From Musa acuminata AAA Group (Eukaryota; Streptophyta; Magnoliopsida; Zingiberales; Musaceae): a stretch of DNA of 64,000 nt. Each line of letters opens with the position of its first letter. Within the stretch, counting starts at the first letter, position 1. The translations under genes and the position numbers were made by a program. The notes beneath the pieces were generated by a model. It saw nothing but the letters and a program-made list of their open reading frames with translations. It was not told the DNA's origin and made no database searches. Of this stretch, positions 45,793 to 57,737 are shown piece after piece. The stretch lies in the NCBI RefSeq assembly GCF_036884655.1, contig NC_088339.1, positions 22,605,501 through 22,669,500 of the forward strand, given 5' to 3'.

Positions 45793-48700
45793 TTAAGAAT
45801 CGGGGTGCTGACCGTCTACTTTTGATATTGGAAACTGTGTTCCATCTTTAAGATGGCCAGCTGCTGCGGGGCAAAACCATTTCAGGATATTTGGACCCAG
45901 AATCTGCTCGACAATTGACATGAACAGTGATGCTGAATAAGAAAACCACACTGCAATTTAGAAACATGAATCTAAAAATTAGGGGAGGTGTGATACCATG
46001 ATGAGATTCTTATATATGCCAAGATCGAACTGGTGATGGTACTTCTGGCCGCTTTTCTTGGCAAGCCACATTGCTCTTACTGCTGCTCGATACTGTCGAA
46101 AATTCAGGTAGTAGACGAAATAACTGTCATGAGATGAAATGTCTCAGGCTTAAAGCTTGACCATAAGCCACTGACCTCTATCGTCGTCAAGTTATGTGTC
46201 AGGAGATAAATGTGCCAACCCAGTAGGCTGCCGAAAGCCAAGCTCAACATAATGGTGACTGAAGCGCACAGGATCTGCCATGTTCTGTCGTCAGTAACGC
46301 TCGTAAAACATATTAACAAGCGAAGGGCTACAAACATAGAAAAAAATAAGTAACCTATACTATGTTGACATTCTGATGCAGTATCCACCAACTTGTTCAT
46401 TCTTTATCTAATTTGAACCTATATCAGACAGGCATCCAATTCAGATTCATGTCACAGACGACGACTACAAAATTTTAGTTTCCCTTGACATCCGTATTTG
46501 TATGTATTCATTCATCAAAAGTGGATATTCTCTATAGTACTTTGGATATCTGATTCACTATTTACCCTACATATCTAGATATTATCGGCTAGTCAATTAA
46601 AAGCCAACTGCCAACATACATGTCCTAATTGGGAACATCAAAAGCAGTTATTATCTGGCAAGTTGACTCATGGATTTAGGTTATGATTTTTTTTCGGAAT
46701 ATGCCACTATCAAATAATCAACATTGACAGTGGATTCTGATTTGAGGAGTATACAAGTCACTATACACCCCTAAAAAACATCTTCTAAGACATCCGTTTT
46801 GAGGTGAGGTCATAACTCATAAGGCTTTAAGCTCACTTGATCAATAGGTCTTAAGAGTAAACCTATGGCTGAGATTATGTATCGATTACAGCATGGTGCA
46901 AGAACAGATAATGGAGAAAAGCAACCACGAATCCTGCATTGATTATACTAGGAAATCATTTTGAGCTAACCCCTTTTTAGTGCAAATTAATAAAGAGATG
47001 TGATGTAGCGTACAAAATTATAGGTATAAGCTGTCTATTTGGCTGTGAGTCTTGACAGAGTGATGATCAAATTAGATTTGGAGATAAGCTGCGGCTTATC
47101 TTCATGGTTTAGTTTAAGCCTTATGGGGACGCTCATCCAAATTTTGTAAATGCAAGAACCATGTCAATAGTGCTGGCAAAAGATACTGTTCTTGCTTGGA
47201 AAACACTATATTTAAGAAACACTGCAGAAGTCCAAGAAAGCTAACAGCCCTAGTGCCATACCTATTGAAACTTTCTATAATCTGGTACTCGATAAGACAG
47301 AGCAAAAAAATATTATAATGTAAGTTGGGCCTTGTGTTGCTTAATTTATTATAAATCCAAGACCAAAATATTTAAGATCATTGAACCTTTATACCATGAG
47401 ATGACAAACTACAGTTCTAGAGAAGTCAACTATGCTAATGTAGTTCAACTTTAAGTCAAATCCAACTTACTTGGTTAGACTGACTGTAACTTGATCAACT
47501 ATGTGAGAAGAATCTTTCAACTCCATACTGAAAATGAAGCAAGATATTCATAGTTAGCTACATTCGACTTATAGTTAGTTACTCACATCTGAGGCAGTTC
47601 TAGGAGAGAGTCGACATGCAAATGTAATGATTGAAGTCATATGGCCTAAAAGCAGTATAAGAAATCAAAAGATATGAAGCTCCTCTACTATGTAAAAATA
47701 AGTCACATTACATATTACACGAAATACACGGATATGAAATGCAAGAGTATTATCTTATGCTGGTTACTGCTCCAAAAATTGATGTACTTACATAGAATAT
47801 CTTATTAGAGACTCCCTTGAAATCATGATCCTTTCCAAGAATACTGGTCACAAATATCACCTAACACATCAAGTGAAGGAAATCAGAAGTTGTTAGAGAC
47901 TGAATAAAAATAGAATACAAATAACCCAAGAATATGACCACTTGCCAGAGTCGGTCATATCTGGAGGAACAATGTAACATACATACCATAGAATATATAG
48001 ATGCCATGGCTGCATGCAAGACACAGACAATGTAGGGCTTATAATTTGCATATCCCACACAATTACCTATCCACACACAGTGATGATCCTGCAGAGTACA
48101 TAGATTCTGACAATGTAATTGATAGAGAATAAACGAACCGTCAATATAAGGAGAATTATTCCTACCATTTTTAACACACACCGACGGCAGACCCGGCAGT
48201 GGTGTGCTCGTGGAGGCTTGTAAGAGCTACACTTATCGCAATATCTTAAGCATTCACCCTGTTGACAGCATCGAAACATTGTGATTTTGTACACCATCAG
48301 AAAGTTTGAAGTAAAAAAAAATAAACTTCACATCTATGAAGTCTGAGTGACACTTATCACAATATTTTAAGCAGTCACTAGAAGTTTTTGTAACAGGATG
48401 CCAACCAAAAGTATGACTATTGGTTTCCGAGAAGAATACCTTGAACTTGGATCATTATGTTCCTCGCAAATAGATTCATTATCATTGGATTTCTGAGAAA
48501 GGTGGAATATCCACCTCATCCCAAAATAAACTTGGGGGAAAAACATGATATCAATAACACGTCCTTAGAACTAACATTGGAACAAAGATACAATCAGGAA
48601 TCTGTCACAACGTTAGTCAATTCTATACAAAATGAATAATAATTACACATTATCATAGTGCTAATCATCCAACTCTATTATCAAAGGCTTCAACTTTTTC

Positions 48701-49085
48701 TACTTCAATCACCAACAAGAAGAACAATAGAAGCAAAAAATACCTTCAAAATCCAATAACTCGAGAAAATTATAAAGAAAGATGTAAACTATCCACAAAG
48801 AAGCGAAGATTAATCGAATTCACTCACATCCATCTGGGGGTCTTCCGTTTCGGGAGCAAAAGAGGGAGGGACGCCGCCTGGATCAGTGAGGACGGTGACA
48901 AAGAACGAGAACAAGCACATGAAGGCAAGCCAGCTAAAGATCAGAGCATTGAGAAGGCCGGGGCCGGTGCCGAGCCCCAGCCAGTCGTCGATGAAGATGA
49001 ACACCGTAGTGTAGTACACGAATCCGATCAGCGAGATCACCAGAAGCACGGGCGGCGACATGAACCTCCCCTTTTCTCTCCCCAT
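45793..49085 (-). CDS. DHHC-type protein S-acyltransferase (PAT15/16-like)
   Basis: This multi-pass membrane enzyme attaches palmitate to Cys of target proteins. Exons in transcription order: 49085-48828, 48492-48440, 48244-48166, 48088-47987, 47860-47792, 46274-46176, 46092-45997 and 45903-45793. Phases agree throughout and give 288 residues. Two N-terminal membrane segments lie at about 11-32 and 45-66, followed by the DPG motif (68-70). The Cys-rich domain ([22 protein letters not shown]...) holds the catalytic DHHC at 131-134, with [10 protein letters not shown] after it. Two further membrane segments follow; TTIE at 217-220 is the family TTxE motif, and [11 protein letters not shown] near the end is also typical. 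Similarity is best to the short plant PATs of the PAT15/16 group; compartment (ER, Golgi or plasma membrane) cannot be told. The acceptor of exon 3 (CTTAAG/ATATTG) is weak, and a stronger-looking CAACAG 14 bases earlier would cause a frame break. Confidence 0.9.
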
Positions 49086-49878
49086 CTCTCCGATCGATCT
49101 CGGCGATGAGAGAGAGAGAGAGAGAGAGGGGCGAATCCAACGGAAGAGGGTTTCTTTTCGTGGGGAGTTTCCGCTCCCTCCAGTGTAGACCGAAACCCCA
49201 CCGTCCATATTTGGTTGCACGAATCGTGAAGCGAAATCGTCGACCCGATGCGCCTGGAACTGGAGAAGGTTCGGCTTCTTTCCAGTACGGGACGCTCGAT
49301 GACGCAAATCAAACGCTGCACGAATCTTAAATTACGATCGATGGCGCAAATCACGCCACGTGATGTGCACAGAACTGGGCCCTCCATTTCCCACGTTTTA
49401 GGTCCGTCGCTTCATTCGAGGCTACTGGGCCCCTCCAATTACATGATTTGGTGCTTCAAGCTATGTTGTCAACTTCCACTAATAAGATCTAATATGCTTT
49501 GCAATGGGAAACTTATTAGACTTTTGTTGTAGGTTGATTTAAGTAGCTTAATGGGCTTTGTTCAATTTCAAAGCTCGAGTCGATTGGACTCATCCGAACT
49601 ATATTGGTCATGATGGACCCATCCACAATGTCAATCTTATGGATGCCAATTCATGCATGACCTTTTACAGACTTGATTAAGATACTTAATCATCTCTTAA
49701 GATATGAAGTAGGACTGCAAGCTGACTACTCCTTTATGGGTTATAGACGCCCACCATATGCTTTGTGAATCATTGTGGATTTGTAACAACTTTCCATGGG
49801 TTTTTGGACCTTTACTCAGACTAAGATCCAAGTTTCACAAATTTCCTTCTTGTTCCAACTTATCCATGAAAATTTTCT

Positions 49879-49881
<3 letters not shown>

Positions 49882-49926
<45 letters not shown>
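49882..49926. repeat. (TA)n microsatellite
   Basis: About 45 bases of perfect TA dinucleotides. Confidence 0.95.
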
Positions 49927-49929
<3 letters not shown>

Positions 49930-52900
49930 CATCTAAGGTAATTAGATGATCTTTAACTTTCATACGGCTGATTGGTAGAGATTGAGAATAGTACTAGAAA
50001 CCCATGCTGTGTTGTTGATTCTTTGATATGAACAGTCGAGAGTTGAAGGATGGTTTATATACTTCCTTTCGTAGCATTCATTGTACGAGGAAAAGAACGC
50101 TTGATCAGTGAACGCTTCATCTTCTTCAAAACTGTAGGAACTCATCTAATTAGATGCGTAATTAATCTAACACTGTATGCATATAATTGAGAAAAAGAGA
50201 ACGACTGCCACATACAATTAAAGAGATGGAGATTGCTATGCACTGTAATGCATGGCTAAAGAGTGGTTTCAATATTCGTCGGATTACAAATGGGGTGTCC
50301 AAGATGGGTTCTTACGGAAGTAGGGGGGGGGGGGGCCAACACGATCGAAACAAGCATGAGAAGTTGGCACACATCATGGCATGCATGCTTGTTCCAGGTT
50401 CTCTTCCACATTTCTCGTTCGCAGCAACCGCAACACAAAACGAAGAAGCGGAAAGCTGATCAGGGCATGCAAGCTCGATTAACCTGTTGAGCGGCATCAG
50501 GTGGCAAGACCTAAAAAGGATAGCACTGCATCTCGAGGGATGCACAGTTGACAGAGACCACGCCACCCGCACTGGCTTACCGGTACCAGGTTCTCGAAAG
50601 ACGCAGTAGAAATATATTTCATAGTACTAGGTTGTTGCCCACAAGGAAGACATGAAGCCCCACAAGGAGGAAGGCAGTCACATGAGCTTGTTTGCTGAAC
50701 CCACCCCTGCATGCTGCCATGCCATTCTTTATTTCTGCTCCTGGACCAGATGTGCAGCTCCACACAAGCATCACCAAATAAACTGCAGCAGCTCCTGTTC
50801 CAGCATCTGGCCCCAGATCATTTCATTATATTTTTCACGCAAAAGGAGGGGTCGACCGAGGACGTTAATGCAGCAGCACAAGGTGTCGGATTAGCTTGGT
50901 CAGATGCTGTCATACATTGCTTTAGCGGCTGTAGTTACATGTGGGATGCACTTCGCCTACGGTCTCAAAGCGTTCATGACACTGTGGGATGGATGAACTG
51001 GATGGGTGTTCGGTCCACTCGCAGATCATGATGTGTATGTAGAAGAAGAACGCCAAAAGGCGATTGCAAGTGATGGCGAAGTTTGATTTGGCCTCTGATA
51101 GGATAGCATGGGGCCGGCCCTCTTGACGAAGACCTTTGCAGAAATATGTGGATTCTGTATCACTCACTCACTCACTGCACATATATCCGTAATCTGTATC
51201 TATTTGTATACCAACGATAATCTATTTTGAACAAAAAGGGTCTGATAAAGTCGGAGAGTGAATCGATAGGAGAGGAAGAAATCACATCTCAAACTGCTGC
51301 AATATTTTGTGCATTGAGGTAAGCATTGCATTGCATTAATAACCTGATATTGACATTAGATAGTGATGTATCATTGGTAAGAATTGCCTATATATTGGTC
51401 CACACATTGCTATCATCTACTATCATTTCATATCATCGACATGGATATTTTCTACCGAAAGAAAAGATCCTCCCGGACTGTTCTCGTTGTTAGGCTGTTG
51501 CCATCAGGGAATATTTTTCTTCACCTTTCATTTGCCAATCTAATGGTCGAAATGATAGGCAGACAAATGACCGATACTCCGGAATGTGCTAAAGATCTAC
51601 CAATCTATCTATCTATCTATCAAGTCGATAATACATATCAATGAGATAAAAAAAGACAGCTACGATAAAGAGTCAAATACCACCAAATGATCGAGAAGGA
51701 AAAGAAAAGATCATAAATAAATGACCAATCAGTTGCTATTCATTTTCTTTATCTTCGGCAAGAATACATCTTATTTATGGTTGCATTGAGAACAATGAAC
51801 CGAATACATTGTCCTTAGTCCTCCTCAGGTATCCCTATAAGATTCCATATTAAATATTATTTTCATTAAAGCACCATATATAGAATTGCAGTCTGATCAG
51901 TAGGCATCATCACTGTATTGCTGTCTCAAAAGAATATCTAAGAGAAATTGATGAAAGTACTACAGCACTATATTATTGCTATGGCAATCACTACTTTTGC
52001 TTGTCTGATCTTGATCATTGCTATCGCTTAATCTTAATAGTTGGCATCACAGAATACTGAAAATTATGCTTCATCTTTACCTAATTTTGATCATTATAAG
52101 CAATATTCTGCTAAGCCAATCGGAAGCTTTGATTTATTCTGATATATAATATAACCCAGCTATGTCATGAAAAAGCAATTTAAGCCTTCCTGAGGTATGC
52201 AAATACTGGAAGAGAGTGCGGTGAGCAGCTCAGCCGTCTGTTCTCCATGTGTATGATTATTAGATAGGTTTACTGAGTCACTGAGATGGACCACATCATC
52301 AAATTTTTGCTAGCAAAAGCATATGATCTACATCACCAAAAAGCTAAGTGTATGAAACAGGTTACATGTACCATTTAGATGGACCACAGCAAGCATTAAT
52401 TCAGGAGTCAACAAGGGCCTGCAAGCTGATCATAAGATGTTTGTGTGCCAGCTCAGTGGCTCATGGTTGTATCCTCTCTCAGAGAGACAAATGACAGATG
52501 AGATTCTCTACCATTGTTGCAGCTGCCAGCACTGTAAGAACAAAGCCATGATCATATCAGTTAAACTTTTGGTTCCTTTTTGCCTGAGTGACATACGATA
52601 AAACTTTTCAATGCATCTCTCCCTAGTATGCATCATATGAGTTGGCCATCGCCCTGCTCAGGTGGTGATTGATTCTAAGACATTTGAGGTTGGTCCACTG
52701 AGACAATCGACAGCACTTGAAGTGACAGTCTATACAATGGGAATCTTCTTTATCTCCGCGTAAAATGACATGTTTGATGATCAGATGCTAAGGGAAAAAT
52801 GCGTTCAACTTCATTGCTTGAGTGACTACAACAACAAATGAAAACTATTCACACCATTAATATGCGTATTATTATTTTGTTTTTTGGGAAATTTTTAAGA

Positions 52901-53182
52901 GGAACAGCAAGAGAACAAATTGGTCCTCCTGCAAGGACAGGAGCACTACAATAATTTGATGCCGATCCACATGTCATGAGACCTGCGACGACGACGGCCA
53001 TGGATTCGAATTGATGGTCCCAGAGGTCTCATGAGACTTGCGTTGCCCAAATGCTGATGTCTCCTGAATTGTACCTGGATATGCTGATGATGGACTGTTT
53101 ACTGATCTGGTGTGCCTGCACTGCAAGTGAATATCACTTCTTTGATACTGGGGTTGATTCCTGTTTCATCTTTTCAGCTGCT

Positions 53183-53183
<1 letters not shown>

Positions 53184-53217
<34 letters not shown>

Positions 53218-53235
53218 GCAGCCTCATCGTGATAC

Positions 53236-53267
<32 letters not shown>
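53184..53267. repeat. (GA)n / (TC)n inverted pair
   Basis: A GA run of about 31 bases (53184-53215) and a TC run of about 28 bases (53240-53267) face each other across a 24-base non-repetitive spacer. Transcribed, this would fold into a nearly perfect long hairpin. Confidence 0.85.
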
Positions 53268-53756
53268 GGCTCACTCATTTCTAAGGCATGACAAGGGCTG
53301 GATTCAGGTGAAGGGGAAAGAGGTGCAGGCAGCAGATGTCCGCAGGGATCTTTAAGAGACGAGATTTCATTGGATAAACGTGAAATAAGAGAGAAGGAAA
53401 CAGCTAAGCATCAACCAATAAGAACACAATGTATTCCGAGGACCAGCAAACACAAGGACAACTCAAAGATCCCGATATCTCCATCCACGCTTGTGTAGTC
53501 CTCCCTCGTGTGTGAGCCACAGACACACCTGAGAAAACCAGTGCAGAGAAGGGCCCTTTGTGACAGCTTCAGATGGGAATACTTGAGTGCCCGACTTAAG
53601 TCACGGCCTAAACCCTTCATTAGTTGACTCGATAATTGCACAAAGCAATTAATCCTCTGTAAAACATTCTTTACCTAACATTATTTTTTAGTTGTATCAG
53701 TCATGCGTTTTCACCGTTGAATTTGCTGTCTGTGTGTGTCTGTGAGTGTGTGTTTG

Positions 53757-53757
53757 T

Positions 53758-53784
<27 letters not shown>
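53757..53784. repeat. (GA)n microsatellite
   Basis: A GA run of about 28 bases, preceded by a TGTG-rich stretch. Confidence 0.9.
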
Positions 53785-53792
<8 letters not shown>

Positions 53793-54245
53793 TACAGAAG
53801 ATGATTTGATTGATTTCCAGGACAGAACAGTCAGTAATCATGATCATTCGAACTAAAACATAATTAAATAGAAATTAAATATGATTAATGGTGGGAATAT
53901 GTATATGTGTTATCTCCATATAGAAAAATGTCACTCTAAATAATAATAAATTCTTACCAGCTAAAAGTAATAACATTCTATGCATGGCGGTGATGTATTG
54001 ATAGGAAATATCATGAGATTTCTTATCCTCTACTGATATCTATGTGCCTGAAATAAGATGATTCCTATGGTGCCATTATAGAAGCATATCAGTAATGACT
54101 GCAATGTCAAACCTATTAAGATTAAGATTAATTGCGAAGGTGAAAGAAAGCCGAAAGGAATAAGAGTGAAAGTATAAGGTTTAGGGTGAGAACACCATGA
54201 CCTGATGTGGTGATAATTATAATATCCCAAAACATTATTTTTGAC

Positions 54246-54253
54246 TATAAATA
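54246..54253 (+). promoter_or_regulatory. TATA box of the MIR172 primary transcript
   Basis: TATAAATA is followed by a CT-rich stretch starting about 30 bases later, the usual look of a plant polymerase II start. It lies about 580 bases before the miR172 stem-loop. No other gene nearby would use it. Confidence 0.5.
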
Positions 54254-54822
54254 CTCCCCTTCCTTCCTCAATCCTCACACTCAATAGCCCTTCATTTTCC
54301 TCCCTCCATCATCTTGTGTGTCTCCAATTTGTTCTCATTTTCCTTTTCTCACCCTCTTCCTCCATCCATTCAGATCTTCGCCATATCTTTCTTCGTCTTC
54401 GGCTTATAGATCATGGTTCCTCACCAGATCTCTGGAGGGAGATCTCGTTTCGATCTCTTAGCCTGCGTCTGGCGAGCGCTACTCTTCTTTTAGGGAAACC
54501 TTGCACGATCTTCGGTTCTCTTGGTGACTGCAGTCGGATCATGCAAGGGATTCATGTTGTGATGCGTGAAGAAGAAACCTAGAAAACCTAATCTTTTCTG
54601 TCCGCGACTGTTTAACTCTTGGTGATGTCTCGTCGAGATCCCTCACCAGTGCATCAGCAGGCACTTGTGTTCATCTCACGGGTAGTCGTGCATGGAGTGG
54701 ATCTGTCCTCCTTGTTTCTTGATATTAGTTCTTCTCCTTGTTCTTGGTCATTTTAGGGTGTTTCCTCCCTTCGATCCACACCCTGAAGGGGCCACAGCCA
54801 AGATGCGTGGATCGATCCAAGC

Positions 54823-54921
54823 AGTTGGTCTTTGTGGGTGTGGCACCATCAAGATTCACATGGATTCGGCTGCCGTTGTACATGAGAATCTTGATGATGC
54901 TGCATCGACAAATACATGACT
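54823..54921 (+). ncRNA. MIR172: MIR172 precursor stem-loop
   Basis: miR172 represses AP2-class (euAP2/TOE) transcription factors and so controls flowering time, phase change and floral identity. The 3' arm holds AGAATCTTGATGATGCTGCAT at 54885-54905 (21 bases), identical to the conserved miR172a-type mature sequence. The 5' arm holds the star GTGGCACCATCAAGATTCACA with 5' end at 54840 and 3' end at 54860. Pairing by hand gives one A-C and one A-A mismatch plus G-U wobbles, with 2-base 3' overhangs on both strands as expected from Dicer. The stem continues inward for 5 bp (CACATG facing CATG) to an about 18-base loop and outward to about 54823/54921. A TATA box at 54246 and a CT-rich 5' region fit a polymerase II primary transcript. 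Open frames across the region are not thought to be coding. Confidence 0.93.
54885..54905 (+). ncRNA. miR172: Mature miR172
   Basis: This is the 21-base guide strand on the 3' arm of the stem-loop, beginning AGAATCTTGATG and ending GCTGCAT. The final T marks the miR172a/b-type end rather than the variant ending in G. Confidence 0.93.
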
Positions 54922-57250
54922 AATCCCTCGAGATGTACCATCAGATGTTGAGGTGATCGATCGCTTCCGTAAGTGTTCCTGGTTTTCTCTCTTCTTCTGT
55001 TCGAATAATTTATGATATATTGGATGTGAGCTGAAGTTGCAGGGAGTAGATTTTTCATCTCATACAGTGGACCGGTGAGTTGGTATCTATCTATCTATCT
55101 ACCTTTGTTCTTCGTGGACGGTTGCCCTCTTTCATCCTCTCTCGAAAAAGTATAATAACATTTTCATGTTAACATATAGGATAAATTGAAATTGTTGATG
55201 GGATATATTGTAGTTGTAATCATATGTTCAGCTTTATCATTTGAACAAAGAAAACAATTATATATATATAGTTTCTTGTGATCATCCACCATCAAGGGTT
55301 TTATTGACAGGATTAGGGTTACCATCACCGACTATGAACTCAGAGCAAGCATGATATCGGTCAAATTTCTTTTAGATCGACTGGCATCTCCTTTCTAAAT
55401 TCATCAGTAGGTGGTGATGAAGTCTGTTACATTGTAATTCTTTTTGCATGATTCTTTTCATATTCTCCTTTCATTCTGTCCTATTTTAGCTGTCAATAAA
55501 AGATGAAAGAAGACTCCTCATCTTTTTTTGATCGGGAATGTATCAGCAGAAGTTTCTTCATCAAAGAAAAAACCTGACAGTGAGTATCTCATGAGTGAAT
55601 CAAATATTAAATTGAATCTCCAGCCTCGGATTGTAATCGACAAGTTCATGCAAGAACTATGGTACGGTTCATCAAATGAGCATGTTGCTAGCCTATGTAG
55701 CATAGAGATATTAGGATCCATCCTCACTGTGCTACATGCAAGATTGTGTAGGAAAGATCAGCTGGTAAACTGTTCTTACAAACATGGCAAAAGAAAATGT
55801 TTAGATCTGGCTGGTCTCATATTCTTAACCATCTTTTAGTAGGTAACTTAACGTGTGTGATCGAAAAGATTTGGCAATTGCTTAATGCAGTTGTATTCAT
55901 CAAAGATTATATACCTAAGATTGTGGCGTAGCAATAAGATTGGTTACATATTGCATTGCCTCAGTGATTATTGCTAAGTTCCTAGCAAAATAGCTAGACT
56001 TGAGAATTGATCGACATTAACATGGTTTTCTTTGGTTCTTACCTTGATGCAGAAATTTTGCTGCATGTACCGAAGATAAAGTCAGGTCTTGTCCGAGGGA
56101 AGGCCTCAGATTCCTTCCTGATGATTATTCCCACCATTCTCTTCTCTCTTCACTTTTATTGTATGTTGTCTTCTCTTTTAACACAGATTTGCAGTAAATG
56201 TTTCTGCTTCGGTTTCTTTTCAAGAGGTTTTGCAGCAGAAGGGGTAACAAAAGACCTCTGAAGCGTATGGTATTCTGAAGCTGCAAACATATGATCCGTG
56301 AGAAGGATACCGAGAGAAATTCTTATTTAAGGGGACAAATAGATCACAGAACTCAAAAGAAGCATGAGGAATGAGCAAGGATTCACCATGACCATTGAAT
56401 GAAGGTGGTCAAATGTATATCTGCCTGCAGTCACCATGAATCTCTTGGTCTTTGATGTTATTCGTTGTCGTATGTGTTAGATCACTGAGATGTGGTGATC
56501 AATCATTTCGATGACACTTGAAATCGTGAGAGGAGAAAATTGAAACCAAAATGGCCGTGTATCATGGTGGACACAAAGGTACTGTTTGCTATTAATATGT
56601 AATGCTCGTCCCACCTTCACTCATGCAGGTGGGCCCCTCGCAAGGGGACATCCTCCGAGTCCAGTTATAATGTGGCATGGACCAACGTTGAAGGACATTA
56701 TTCTCGCCCATAATTGTCTGGAAAACGTACCTTGTATCTTTTCTCTTGTGTGAACACAAACAATCATGCACGCTTTGGGGGTGGGTGGGGATTCACCTGG
56801 ACAATAATTCTTGTGTACAAGCCTACACAATTGGAGGTAGTATTTGATATGCGGACACCGTATGTTAGACACACAAAAGAGTGAGACGAATAAGCATGCA
56901 TGTACTTGATTATTCAATGTAACGGAATTTTGCTAGTACAATTAAGACATGCTGCACCGCCATCACTGTCCGTCACACACGATTTGAACAGAGTCAAATT
57001 GCAGGCCTCGATCTACGCTGTGCTCAACCAGAAACAGATATCGAAACATTAAAACCTTTATTAACCACTATCCCTTAGATTTCTTTAGATTGTAAGAGAC
57101 ACACGGCTTCCTCCGTAAGCTCGTAAATGCAACATAGCTGATAATACAGATGACATGTCAACAAATAACATAGTACTTACTTTGTGGCGAAGATAGGTGG
57201 AGGTGAATTACTCGAGCAGACTGAATACTGGAAGCTTCTTTCGGGCCTAA
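54922..57250. other. MIR172 3' region and intergenic DNA
   Basis: This probably includes the rest of the MIR172 primary transcript. A 103-codon frame at 55528-55839 and others at 56007-56261 and 56621-56917 show no family resemblance. A short TATC repeat lies at about 55083-55100. No gene is supported here. Confidence 0.5.
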
Positions 57251-57256
57251 GCTGCC

Positions 57257-57602
57257 TAGAATCATATTACAGTATGCCAAAAGGTGGCTCAAAGTGGGTA
57301 CATAATTGCTAAGCTTAATTACGGTGATTAACAACATAATCTCGGAAGCACTGGCCTTTGATCAATTAATCAGACAATCCAGCTTTGCTCCTCGGATGCT
57401 CCTTAAAGTCCATAATGTCGCCCGCCCATCTCGTCACTGCTTGATTCTCGCAGACCCAAATCTCGTCTGCTACCTGATTGATCAATCTGAAGTCGTGGCT
57501 CACCAACACCAGGCCACCATCCCACTCATTCAGTGCCTCTGATAGGGAATCAATGGTCTCGATATCCAGATGATTTGTGGGTTCATCGAGCAGCAGCATA
57601 TG
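57257..57602 (-). pseudogene. Tandem partial copy of the ABCF1 3' end
   Basis: The minus-strand frame from about 57602 to the stop at 57366 repeats the last 79 codons of the ABCF1 gene: the second Walker B ([11 protein letters not shown]), H-loop (LVSHDFRLI) and C-terminus (KAGLSD). About 110 bases of 3' UTR are repeated too. The copy keeps an open frame with a handful of changes (for example LAEAL to LSEAL and KWEGD to RWAGD). It lacks Walker A, signature and any start, and its upstream junction, just before Met-Leu-Leu-Leu, joins to UTR-like sequence. It could not work alone. It sits directly downstream of the real stop codon and may be transcribed as an extended 3' UTR. Confidence 0.85.
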
Positions 57603-57737
57603 CTCCTTAAAAGTCCATAGAATCATAAAACAGTATGCTCGGAAGTACTGGTACATAACTGCTTAACTTAATTACGGTGATTAACAACATAATCTCGGAA
57701 GTACTGGCTTTTGAGGATTCTGCTTTGTATTCATCAA

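Larger units (their letters stand above)
49086..54245. other. Long intergenic region before MIR172
   Basis: This contains the S-acyltransferase promoter (GA run at about 49108-49128), a TA microsatellite (49882-49926), a G homopolymer near 50323-50334, a TATC microsatellite near 51605-51620, a GA/TC inverted pair (53184-53267) and a GA run at 53757-53784. Short open frames around 50200-51170 and 53411-53641 have no recognisable family. Confidence 0.55.

Noticed and set aside
50349..50393. 10-bp inverted repeat (AACAAGCATG / CATGCTTGTT)
   Set aside because: Arms are too short for a miRNA precursor and the flanks do not pair.
53770..53800. Sequence resembling miR529 (GAGAGAGTACAG)
   Set aside because: It is only the edge of a GA microsatellite; I found no complementary arm within reach to form a precursor.
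54241..54582. 113-codon frame in the MIR172 transcript region
   Set aside because: It begins at the TATA box itself, upstream of any plausible transcript start, and is low-complexity Ser/Leu.
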